Positions 16,459 to 24,315 of a stretch of DNA of 38,331 nt are shown here, piece after piece. The translations under genes were made by a program, and so were the position numbers. Each line of letters begins with the position of its first letter. Within the stretch, counting starts at the first letter, position 1. The DNA is taken from positions 1 through 38,331 of the forward strand of contig BAJA01000045.1 of assembly GCA_000613465.1 (NCBI GenBank), given 5' to 3'. The stretch is from Bacteroides nordii WAL 11050 = JCM 12987. GTDB taxonomy: Bacteria; Bacteroidota; Bacteroidia; Bacteroidales; Bacteroidaceae. Under the pieces are notes generated by a model. That model made no database searches. It was not told where the DNA came from and saw nothing but the letters and a program-made list of their open reading frames with translations.

Positions 16459-17181
16459 TTACCAATCTTTTTCGAGACGACCTCCCTGGGTTACCTGCTG
16501 CTGTTTTTTAACTTTATCCTGGGTATCCTTTTCGTCCTGCATCACAGAATTAAGGAGTTGTTCAGCATTTTCCTTCGACATCTCATTATCTTTCTTCTCA
16601 GGCTTGGGTGGCTGCTGTTGCTGATCATCTTTCTTTTGATCATTTTGCTTATTCTGATCTTTTTGCTGATCCTGCTTCTTTTCCTGCTCATCCTTATTCT
16701 GATCTTGATTTTGGTCCTGGTTTTGCTGATTCTGTTGCTGATCCTTTAACATTTTCTGTGCCAATGCCAGATTATAACGAGTTTCATCATCTTTAGGATT
16801 ATTTCGCAACGACATTTTATAAGCTTCTACAGCCTGAGCATAATCTTTCCCCGCCTGAAATAAAACACCCATATTATGATAAATATGTGCCAGTTTCATT
16901 TTATCTTTCTCAATCTTACCAGCAGCCACATATTGCTCCATAGCATCTTTAAATTTCTGCTGCTGAGACAATGTATTACCCAAATTATACATTGACACTG
17001 TTGACTTGGGATTTACTTCCAATGCCTTCCGATAATTCACTTCAGCGTCTACAAATACACTATCGTTAAACAAACGATTTCCTTTACGGATATAGTCTCT
17101 CTCTATCTTTTGTGCTGAAGCTCCAGCTGCCAGTATCACAAACAGAATGAACAGAATATATTTACTTTTTGACATAAGCAT
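16459..17181 (-). CDS. batC: BatC, TPR protein with Gln/Lys/Asp-rich tail
   Basis: 240 aa. The signal peptide (to about residue 23, GASA-QK) is followed by three TPR-like units (about 28-145, with NLGNTLSQQQKFKDAMEQYVAAG and AVEAYKMSLRNNPKDDETRYNLALAQ). A long low-complexity segment (about 145-210) is almost wholly Q, N, D, K and E, ending with a proline stretch. This layout is typical of BatC. The low-complexity part is probably disordered and may vary in length between strains. Only 2 nt separate it from batB, indicating tight co-translation. Confidence 0.9.
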   Translation of the reverse strand: MLMSKSKYILFILFVILAAGASAQKIERDYIRKGNRLFNDSVFVDAEVNYRKALEVNPKSTVSMYNLGNTLSQQQKFKDAMEQYVAAGKIEKDKMKLAHIYHNMGVLFQAGKDYAQAVEAYKMSLRNNPKDDETRYNLALAQKMLKDQQQNQQNQDQNQDQNKDEQEKKQDQQKDQNKQNDQKKDDQQQQPPKPEKKDNEMSKENAEQLLNSVMQDEKDTQDKVKKQQQVTQGGRLEKDW

Positions 17182-17183
17182 AA

Positions 17184-18212
17184 TTACTTCTTATTAGAGA
17201 ACAAATGAATGTTCTTAAACAACGGATTCTTACGTTCCAATATCAACATCTCAGCTAATAATAAAAGCAAAATAATCCATGCAATAGCTTGGAACTGCTC
17301 GTTGAATTCTGTATATACCTTGGATTCAACATCTGATTTTGCCATTTTATTAATTTCCTGGTTAATAGCTTTTTGAGCAGAATTGGAATTATCAACACGT
17401 ACATATATACCCTTACCATCTTTAGCGATTTCCTGACACATAGCTTCATTAAGTCGAGTTACCACTACATTTCCATCCCGATCACGACGAAAATCGTTCG
17501 TTCCTTCAACGGGAATCGGAGCCCCATCAGGAAGTCCTATTCCTAATACACTCACTTGGATTCCTTTTTCAGCCGCAGCCTTAGCAGCTTCCACAGCTCC
17601 TCCTTCATGATTCTCACCATCAGTAATGACAATAATAGCCCGCCCTACTCCTTCTTGCGGAGTGAAACTACGTGTTGCAAGATTGATAGCAGCTCCGATG
17701 GCAGTTCCCTGTTTAGAGATCAGCGAAGGATTAATAGACTCTAGAAACATTTTAGCAGAAATATAATCACTTGTAATCGGAAGTTGGGTAAAAGCATCAC
17801 CTGCAAACACAATCATACCTACCTTGTCATTTTCCATTTCATCTACCAATCTAGAAATAAGACGCTTGGCTCTTTCCAAACGGTTTGGTTGAACATCCTG
17901 CGCCAACATAGAGTTAGAGATATCAAGTGCAATTATTACCTCTACTCCTTTACGTTTCACTGTTTCCAGTTTTGAACCAAACTGCGGACGTGCCAACAAT
18001 ACAGCAAACAATCCGATTGCAGCAAAAATCAACCAAAATTTCACATCCGGACGATATTTGGAAACGTCAGGCATAAGTTGTGCCATCAATACCGGATCAC
18101 CAAAACGACGAATAGCTTTTCGCTTTCTGTAATTAGAATACAGATAGAAAACAGCTAATAACGGTAATAGCAGCAACAGATATAAATATGCAGGTTCTTC
18201 AAATCGAAACAT
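17184..18212 (-). CDS. batB: BatB, von Willebrand factor A membrane protein
   Basis: 342 aa. Two N-terminal transmembrane helices (about 8-25 and 58-74) precede a VWA domain with an intact MIDAS metal site: DISNS (97-101), the Thr in FTQLPITSDY, and Asp in ITDGENHEGG. A C-terminal helix (IAWIILLLLLAEMLIL, about 308-325) ends the domain. VWA domains bind partners through a divalent ion. In the Bat system BatA and BatB are thought to form a membrane complex handled by the MoxR ATPase (family knowledge). The start codon is preceded by TAAATAGAAAG, shared with other starts in this operon. Confidence 0.92.
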   Translation of the reverse strand: MFRFEEPAYLYLLLLLPLLAVFYLYSNYRKRKAIRRFGDPVLMAQLMPDVSKYRPDVKFWLIFAAIGLFAVLLARPQFGSKLETVKRKGVEVIIALDISNSMLAQDVQPNRLERAKRLISRLVDEMENDKVGMIVFAGDAFTQLPITSDYISAKMFLESINPSLISKQGTAIGAAINLATRSFTPQEGVGRAIIVITDGENHEGGAVEAAKAAAEKGIQVSVLGIGLPDGAPIPVEGTNDFRRDRDGNVVVTRLNEAMCQEIAKDGKGIYVRVDNSNSAQKAINQEINKMAKSDVESKVYTEFNEQFQAIAWIILLLLLAEMLILERKNPLFKNIHLFSNKK

Positions 18213-18264
18213 CTTTCTATTTAAATTTTACGATTTACAATTTACGATTGAAATCACATTTATA

Positions 18265-19248
18265 CTATGGAATCTTCTTAAGAATTGAGTTACGCAACAG
18301 TACCTCAAGCAATATACAAAGAAAAGCTGCTAAGGCAAACCAGCGATATTCTTCCTGACGTTTGCTATATTCTTTAACACTCAACTTTGTTTTTTCCAGT
18401 TTATCAATTTCTTCATAAACCTCTTTCAACTTTGAATTACTGGTAGCCCGGAAATAATTTCCGTCTGTTGTACCTGCAATCTCAGTCAACGTCTTTTCGT
18501 CAATTTCAACAGGTATATTTACATACTGCACAGAATTTCCTATCGGATACGGATAAGGAGCCATGCCATTTGTACCGACACCAATTGTATATACGCGAAT
18601 ACCAAAACTCTTAGCTATCTCAGCAGCAGTTAAAGGAGAAATATCTCCTTTATTATTCGTACCGTCAGTTAACAAAATAATAACCTTTGATTTAGCTTTA
18701 CTATCTTTCAAACGCGTAACTGCATTAGCAATACCCATACCTATTGCTGTCCCGTCTGTCACAATACCACATTTAATGCTTTGAAACAAGTTGAGCAACA
18801 CTGCATGATCCACTGTTAAAGGACACTGCGTGAAACTTTCACCAGCAAATAAAGTCAAACCAATATTGTCATTCGGACGTCCATTAATAAATTCAGCTGC
18901 TACATCTTTAGCGGCTTCCAATCTATTAGGCTTTAAATCCTCAGCAAGCATACTGGTAGATACGTCAATAGCAAGCATAATATCAATACCCTCTATTTCG
19001 CTATTTTGCCAGTTATCCGTAGTCTGAGGTCGGGCAAGTACCAGAATAATCAATATCAATGCTATGATTCGAAGTCCAAATGGTACATGCAACAAATAGT
19101 TCTTATAACTTTTTGGTGTATGTGCATATACCCGGGCATCCGAAATTTGAAGCGTTGCCTGGCTTTTCTTCCACTTTAAAACATACCATACGATATAAGG
19201 TATGAGCAACAGCAGCAAAAATAAATATTCAATATTGGCAAAAACCAT
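18265..19248 (-). CDS. batA: BatA, von Willebrand factor A membrane protein
   Basis: 327 aa, with the same architecture as BatB: N-terminal helices about 5-24 and 57-72, VWA domain with MIDAS motif DVSTS (95-99), Thr in FTQCPLTVDH, and Asp in LLTDGTNNKGD, then a C-terminal hydrophobic helix (ALAAFLCILLEVLL). Probably the partner of BatB. It is separated from batB by 52 nt and from the upstream gene by 48 nt. Both spacers contain related TTTACGATTTACAATTTACG-like sequences. Confidence 0.92.
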   Translation of the reverse strand: MVFANIEYLFLLLLLIPYIVWYVLKWKKSQATLQISDARVYAHTPKSYKNYLLHVPFGLRIIALILIILVLARPQTTDNWQNSEIEGIDIMLAIDVSTSMLAEDLKPNRLEAAKDVAAEFINGRPNDNIGLTLFAGESFTQCPLTVDHAVLLNLFQSIKCGIVTDGTAIGMGIANAVTRLKDSKAKSKVIILLTDGTNNKGDISPLTAAEIAKSFGIRVYTIGVGTNGMAPYPYPIGNSVQYVNIPVEIDEKTLTEIAGTTDGNYFRATSNSKLKEVYEEIDKLEKTKLSVKEYSKRQEEYRWFALAAFLCILLEVLLRNSILKKIP

Positions 19249-19296
19249 TCTATTTACGATTTTACAATTTACTATTCACGATTGAGAAATGCTCCT

Positions 19297-20370
19297 TTAA
19301 GCAAAGAGATTATAAAGTTGCATTCCAATATATACAAAAGTACCTACAAGAGCTACTGATAATAAAACAATGCCACAAATAAGCAATATCTTAGCACGCA
19401 ATGAACGTTTTTCTATAATCGTAATCTCCGTTGGTTGCGGCTTCTGGTTCTCCTCATCAGGCTGCTTAGTTTCATTAATAAAATCAATAGCATTAATCAG
19501 ATTGGCATCATTCTCATTCATTTGAGGATCATGCTTAGCAAACTTTACTAAATCCGCCGTTTGGAAGAGCTCCTTCAAATCTGCAATAGCTTCTTTATCA
19601 TTCATTTCCATCAGATTATCAATGATTTCCGAAGAAGTCATCTCTAACGCATTGAAACCAAAACGATCTTTTATATAAGTACGAAGAGTATCTGTAAGTT
19701 CCGTGTAATATTCCTTCGGAAGTCCTTTTTGCCATACCTTCTCATTCTTAATACGTTCGATCTCTTTCATAGCAGCCTGATGTGGAGGCAATTTGGGCTC
19801 TACTTTCACCTTACGTATAATTGGCTTATTATCACGAATACGTATGATAAAATAAATAAGCAAAGCAAGTAGCGGTAATGCAAGGAATGAACATCCGATT
19901 AGTCCATACCAATCTTCCCAAACAAAAGGAGCTTTCATTACGGCTTTCTGCCCAAAGAATTGATCCGGATGCAAGGTATCCACTGGCATTGAGTACACTT
20001 TCAATGCTAATGCCTTCGACTTATACTCTTTATTATCAACCGTCACCACCATTGGAGGTAAATAGTAAAGAGCAGAATCAAAAGATGTTACAGTATATTC
20101 TTGTGTGATCAACAATCGCTGACGATCATTCAAGAATTGTGTATCCGGTTTAGCAGTTTCCACAATTTCAACTCCGCGTACTATTGTATCAGTATAAGCA
20201 GGCAAAACAGCTCGCTGCTTTGCATCCATTGCTACCTGTAATTGTATCTTTGCCTGTTCTCCAATGAGAATCTGCAAAGAATCTATTTTAGCTTCAACAG
20301 TAACAGACTGTGCAACAGCCCTACCAGATAACAAAAACAACAGTATTATTAGAAAACTATTTCTATTCAT
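19297..20370 (-). CDS. Membrane protein of the bat operon between DUF58 and batA
   Basis: 357 aa from the ATG at 20370. An upstream in-frame TTG at 20397 would overlap the DUF58 gene and lacks a leader, whereas the ATG has GGAAAGA before it and gives a clean signal peptide (MNRNSFLIILLFLLSGRAVAQ). The mature protein has a beta-rich periplasmic part resembling the N-terminal region of BatD, a transmembrane helix (about 160-180), a cytoplasmic helical segment (about 195-290, containing YYTELTDTLRTYIKDRFG) and a C-terminal transmembrane helix (about 330-350). Its position is conserved in Bacteroides bat operons, where it is usually annotated as hypothetical. It could couple BatD-like periplasmic sensing to MoxR/DUF58 (inference). 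Confidence 0.82.
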   Translation of the reverse strand: MNRNSFLIILLFLLSGRAVAQSVTVEAKIDSLQILIGEQAKIQLQVAMDAKQRAVLPAYTDTIVRGVEIVETAKPDTQFLNDRQRLLITQEYTVTSFDSALYYLPPMVVTVDNKEYKSKALALKVYSMPVDTLHPDQFFGQKAVMKAPFVWEDWYGLIGCSFLALPLLALLIYFIIRIRDNKPIIRKVKVEPKLPPHQAAMKEIERIKNEKVWQKGLPKEYYTELTDTLRTYIKDRFGFNALEMTSSEIIDNLMEMNDKEAIADLKELFQTADLVKFAKHDPQMNENDANLINAIDFINETKQPDEENQKPQPTEITIIEKRSLRAKILLICGIVLLSVALVGTFVYIGMQLYNLFA

Positions 20371-20380
20371 TGTCTTTCCG

Positions 20381-21250
20381 TTAATTTCGTTTGGCAAACA
20401 AGTTCAACAACGCCTTTACATAGTCCTGATCTGTACGTACCGATACTGAATCTACATTACTTTTAGTAAAGATATCACTCAGTTCATCCTGTTTACTTAC
20501 CCACCAATTGTGATGTGCCTGACGAACTGCTTTCGATGAAGTATCAATCCATTGTTCATGCCCGGTTTCGGCATCTTTAATTTTCATCAATCCTATTGGT
20601 GGAAGTTCAGCCACACGCCTATCGTAAACCTGAACGGCTACTACATCATGCTTCCGGTTGGCAATCGTCATGGCATTCTTGAAATTTTCTTGATCAATAA
20701 AATCAGATAGAATAAAAGCAGTACAACGCCTTTTCATTACATTCGTCAAGTACTCCAATGCTAACCGAATATTTGTACGACGGCTTTCAGGTTTAAAATC
20801 AATTAATTCACGAATTATATAAAGAATATGTTTACGTCCTTTCTTAGGAGGAATGAACTTCTCTATTCGATCAGAGAAAAAGATTACACCAATTTTATCA
20901 TTGTTCTGAATAGCCGAAAATGCCAATGTTGCAGCAATCTCAGTTATCATATCTTTCTTCATCTGCTTAACAGTACCAAATTCCAAACTACCGGAAACAT
21001 CAACCATCAACATCACTGTCAGCTCACGTTCTTCTTCAAACACCTTAATATAGGGTTTATTAAAACGCGCAGTCACATTCCAGTCGATATCACGAATATC
21101 GTCACCAAACTGATATTCACGCACCTCTGAAAACGCCATACCTCTACCTTTGAAAGCCGAATGATACTGACCTGCAAAAATATTGTTAGACAATCCACGC
21201 GTCTTTATTTCAATCTGACGGACCTTTTTTAATATTTCACTTGTTTCCAT
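20381..21250 (-). CDS. DUF58 domain protein of the bat operon
   Basis: 289 aa, soluble, no signal peptide. The DUF58 signature is strong: a basic N-terminal helix, GQYHSAFKGRGMAFSEVREYQFGDDIRDIDWNVTAR (about 27-62), then a VWA-like core with DVSGS (about 84-88). DUF58 proteins regularly sit next to MoxR ATPases. The role is probably an adaptor or client of MoxR (family knowledge). It overlaps neither neighbour: 57 nt after moxR and 10 nt before the next gene. Confidence 0.9.
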   Translation of the reverse strand: METSEILKKVRQIEIKTRGLSNNIFAGQYHSAFKGRGMAFSEVREYQFGDDIRDIDWNVTARFNKPYIKVFEEERELTVMLMVDVSGSLEFGTVKQMKKDMITEIAATLAFSAIQNNDKIGVIFFSDRIEKFIPPKKGRKHILYIIRELIDFKPESRRTNIRLALEYLTNVMKRRCTAFILSDFIDQENFKNAMTIANRKHDVVAVQVYDRRVAELPPIGLMKIKDAETGHEQWIDTSSKAVRQAHHNWWVSKQDELSDIFTKSNVDSVSVRTDQDYVKALLNLFAKRN

Positions 21251-21307
21251 CTATTTAATTGAGAATTGAGATTTGAAAATCGAGAATTATTCATCACTCA
21301 ATCAAAG

Positions 21308-22303
21308 TTAAGGCACTTCAACTTTATTCAATATCTTACTGATAATTTCATCTGAAGTTATATTGCTGGCTTCTGCCTCATACGTCAAACCAATACGATG
21401 ACGAAGTACATCATGAGCTACAGCACGCACATCTTCCGGTATTACATACCCACGTCGTTTAATGAATGCATACGTACGCGCAGCCAACGCAAGATTAATA
21501 GAAGCACGTGGAGAACCACCAAATCCAATCATATCTTTCAACTCCTTCAAGTCATATTTCTCAGGATAACGTGTCGCAAATACAATATCTACAATATAAC
21601 GCTCTATTTTCTCATCCAGATAAACCTGACGAACGACTTTACGAGCCTCAAGAATTTCATCTGCCTTGAGAATAGGCTTTACATTAAATTTCTCACCATT
21701 AATATTCTGACGAATAATCAATTTTTCTTCTTCCAACTTCGGATAATCAATGACCACCTTCAACATAAAACGGTCTACCTGTGCTTCCGGCAACGGATAA
21801 GTACCTTCTTGCTCAATCGGATTTTGAGTAGCCAATACTAAGAAAGGTTCAGGCAAAAGAAAAGTTTGTTTACCAATAGTAACCTGACGTTCCTGCATCG
21901 CTTCAAGCAAAGCACTCTGTACTTTAGCCGGTGCACGGTTTATTTCATCAGCCAATACAAAATTAGCAAAAACAGGACCTTTTTTTACCTGAAATGATTC
22001 GTCTTTCTGACTGTAAACCATTGTACCAATAACGTCAGCAGGCAATAAGTCGGGGGTAAATTGTACACGACTATATTGTGCATCAATCAATGATGCCAAC
22101 GTTTTGATTGCTAATGTCTTTGCCAAACCAGGCACACCTTCCAACAGTACATGCCCGTCAGAAAGAAGTCCAATAAGCAGCGACTCTACCAAATGTTTCT
22201 GACCAACAATAATCTGGTCCATGCCTGTTGTAAGATTGGTAACGAAAGCACTTTGTCTTTCAATCCGCTCATTCAGTTCGCGGATATCAATTGATTCAGC
22301 CAT
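21308..22303 (-). CDS. moxR: MoxR-family AAA+ ATPase, first gene of the bat operon
   Basis: 331 aa cytoplasmic AAA+ protein. Walker A GVPGLAKT (56-63), Walker B FVLADE (115-120), sensor 1 in LATQNP, arginine-finger region EAQVDRF, and C-terminal lid with GGSPRASI. MoxR proteins act as chaperones that activate or insert metal-dependent VWA partners; here the clients are probably BatA and BatB. It is the promoter-proximal gene. A promoter at 22384-22414 gives a leader of about 70 nt containing a small hairpin (AAGCCT at 22347-22352 with AGGCTT at 22365-22370). Confidence 0.93.
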   Translation of the reverse strand: MAESIDIRELNERIERQSAFVTNLTTGMDQIIVGQKHLVESLLIGLLSDGHVLLEGVPGLAKTLAIKTLASLIDAQYSRVQFTPDLLPADVIGTMVYSQKDESFQVKKGPVFANFVLADEINRAPAKVQSALLEAMQERQVTIGKQTFLLPEPFLVLATQNPIEQEGTYPLPEAQVDRFMLKVVIDYPKLEEEKLIIRQNINGEKFNVKPILKADEILEARKVVRQVYLDEKIERYIVDIVFATRYPEKYDLKELKDMIGFGGSPRASINLALAARTYAFIKRRGYVIPEDVRAVAHDVLRHRIGLTYEAEASNITSDEIISKILNKVEVP

Positions 22304-22383
22304 AAATACTTAATATTTTATTGTTTAATTACCACAAATAATAAATAAGCCTCTTGTTTGTGTAAGGCTTTTTAATTCGATTC

Positions 22384-22414
22384 CAAAAGTACGCCATAAA
22401 ATTAACCATTGCAA
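22384..22414 (-). promoter_or_regulatory. Promoter of the moxR-bat operon
   Basis: On the minus strand TTG (22412-22414) and TACTTTTG (22384-22391) are separated by 20 nt, a very good Bacteroides promoter. It is the only such signal seen upstream of the eight-gene bat unit. Confidence 0.7.
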
Positions 22415-22509
22415 CTAATTTTTATTAAAAAACAATGCGAAACCTTTAGATTAAGGTACTTTTATATGGTTTAGCAGTTCCATAACATTTCGTTCCTATA
22501 CAAAAAACT

Positions 22510-22546
22510 CCGCCTGAATGAAACAAACATGTATACATTCAGGCGA
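22510..22546 (-). terminator. Terminator after the HU-LysM gene
   Basis: CGCCTGAATG (22511-22520) and CATTCAGGCG (22536-22545) are perfect complements with a 15-nt loop, followed on the minus strand by GAGTTTTTTG. It starts 19 nt beyond the gene stop. Confidence 0.85.
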
Positions 22547-22564
22547 AGTAAAAAGTCCGGGTTA

Positions 22565-23956
22565 TTATTTCCTTACTAATTCAGGGATCTTAATTGTAGT
22601 TCCATACGGCACATTATCGGGATTTTTAATAACTCCCGGATTGTGTTTTACAATGTATGGCCACAAAGCTTTAGTTCCATAAAAACGTAAAGCAACTCTT
22701 GTTAATGTTTCCCCTTCTTTGATAGTATATGTAGTTTTAGTTCCCGTTATAATATAACTAACAGAATCCGGCTTGAAAGGAACAGACTTAGCTGTTGTCG
22801 ATTTACCTGCATCTTTCTTCACTGTTTCCGGTTCTTTTTTAGATACAGGAACAGCCACCGGAATTTCTTCTTTCACAGGAGGAACAACTTCAGCAACCGT
22901 ATCTTCTCTGACTATTGTATCTTGAAGAATAACCGGTTCCGAAGTAGGCTGAACAGCTTTTTCCATTTCCTTCACTTTTTCAATTCTGTCCGAAGAATCA
23001 AAAAGATCAGGATAATAGATGAAAAGCAAAGCCCCTCCACAAAGCAATAATACAATAACGATGATCGCAATAAGATAAGGTACCGGAGACCTTTCAGATT
23101 TCACCTGCTTGGGTTTACTTTTTCTTTTAACCGGCACTTCATTCGCCACTGTTGAAACAGCCAATTCCCGGGCTATTATTTCTTCTGCAGACAACTTTGG
23201 AGCTACTGATTGAGAATTCTCTGGATCTGTTGTTTTTTCCTTATCCAATTGAGAAGGTTGATTTACAGAAGGAGTAGCTTCTTTCTCCATAATAATATCG
23301 TCTGAAACTCCTTTTTCACCAACTATTATTTCATTTTTCGCCTCTTCTATTTTCGGTACTACAACTTCAGTAACCGCCGTATCTTCCTCAGTAGCAACTT
23401 CATCTACCGTATCTTGTCCTTCTGTCGCCACTGAAGTATTTCCCACAGCAGAAACGTCTTGCTCCTTTTCCTCTATCGAAGACTTTTCTTCTTCAACTAT
23501 TTCCTCAGCACTCTCTACTTCCCCGATGCTTTCTTCAGTATTCACTCTCCCCACACTCTGGGATACAGATTCCTCTTCTGTCAATTCCCCATCATCATCC
23601 AAATCCATCACCGGAGTATCTTCCAAAACAGTCTTTTCATTCAACACTACCGTTTCAAAATGAGAAAATGGCTTATTAATAATATCACGTAATGAACCAT
23701 CCGGAATAAAGGAAACCTTTGTATAACCTTGTATCTGAAATCGTTCACCCGTATTAACCTTCACACTCTCCCTGCTTTCCACATCTACCAGTTTGAAAGT
23801 ACCAAAGCCTTTAATTTTCACAGACCTGTCCTGTTCAAGAGCTTCTTCTATCAAAAGAAAGAACTCTTTAACAAATTTATCGGCATCTTTTTTATCCATG
23901 CCGTATTTCTCAGATAATAAGTCTATAAAATTCTGCAGATATAACCTTTCATTCAT
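22565..23956 (-). CDS. HU-like DNA-binding protein fused to a transmembrane helix and a periplasmic LysM domain
   Basis: 463 aa. Residues 1-95 are an HU/IHF-type fold, including the conserved VKIKGFGTFKLVDVESRESVKVNTGERF core. Residues 105-275 are a long acidic, low-complexity and probably disordered linker. A basic patch KRKSKPKQVK (277-286) precedes a single transmembrane helix (about 294-315). Residues 318-405 are a second linker (Pro, Val, Glu, Lys). Residues 409-458 form a LysM domain (YTIKEGETLTRVALRFYG, then NVPYGTTIKIPEL). By the positive-inside rule the HU part is cytoplasmic and the LysM part periplasmic. LysM binds the glycan chain of peptidoglycan. The protein therefore could tie DNA to the cell wall. 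It starts 12 nt after a separate small HU gene and is the last gene of its unit. Confidence 0.88.
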   Translation of the reverse strand: MNERLYLQNFIDLLSEKYGMDKKDADKFVKEFFLLIEEALEQDRSVKIKGFGTFKLVDVESRESVKVNTGERFQIQGYTKVSFIPDGSLRDIINKPFSHFETVVLNEKTVLEDTPVMDLDDDGELTEEESVSQSVGRVNTEESIGEVESAEEIVEEEKSSIEEKEQDVSAVGNTSVATEGQDTVDEVATEEDTAVTEVVVPKIEEAKNEIIVGEKGVSDDIIMEKEATPSVNQPSQLDKEKTTDPENSQSVAPKLSAEEIIARELAVSTVANEVPVKRKSKPKQVKSERSPVPYLIAIIVIVLLLCGGALLFIYYPDLFDSSDRIEKVKEMEKAVQPTSEPVILQDTIVREDTVAEVVPPVKEEIPVAVPVSKKEPETVKKDAGKSTTAKSVPFKPDSVSYIITGTKTTYTIKEGETLTRVALRFYGTKALWPYIVKHNPGVIKNPDNVPYGTTIKIPELVRK

Positions 23957-23968
23957 GAGAGTGAACTT

Positions 23969-24247
23969 TTATTTAAACTTATCTTTTAATTGGGCACTCG
24001 GTCTGTATGTCAAAACCAATTTAGGAGGAACAAGCATTCGTTGCTTCGTTGTTGGATTGACTGTAATACGTTCTGCTTTCTTCTTTACTTCAAAGGTTCC
24101 AAAACCCTGTATTGTAACTACATTTCCCTCTTGTAATTCCTGGGTCATACCCGACAATAAAGAGGATGCTAATTCGGATGTATCCTTAATTGTATATCCT
24201 AACCTACGCGATAACTCTGAAATAAAATCTTTATTATTCAAATCCAA
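23969..24247 (-). CDS. Small HU/IHF-family DNA-binding protein
   Basis: 92 aa. It follows the HU fold: helical dimerisation N-terminus, then VVTIQGFGTFEVKKKAERITVNPTTKQRMLVPPKLVLTYRPS, with the conserved GFGTF motif and a proline in the DNA-binding arm. HU proteins bend and compact DNA. No ATG is available. The frame opens at TTG 24247 or TTG 24241; the latter (NNKDFISELSRRLG) lines up best with the usual HU N-terminus. The gene is 68 nt after rimO and 12 nt before the HU-TM-LysM gene, so the two HU-type proteins are probably made together and could form heterodimers (inference). Confidence 0.88.
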   Translation of the reverse strand: MDLNNKDFISELSRRLGYTIKDTSELASSLLSGMTQELQEGNVVTIQGFGTFEVKKKAERITVNPTTKQRMLVPPKLVLTYRPSAQLKDKFK

Positions 24248-24315
24248 AAGTTTTTAAAGTACGACGCTATATTAGTCATTATTAAGCAAATAAACAAATT
24301 CCATGAAAGAATACT

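Noticed and set aside
16558..16796. Leucine/isoleucine-rich plus-strand frames
   Set aside because: Antisense to the Gln/Lys/Asp-rich low-complexity part of batC, which produces such artefacts.
22347..22370. Attenuator in the moxR leader
   Set aside because: The hairpin has only 6-bp arms with a 12-nt loop and no following T run on the minus strand; too weak to call separately.
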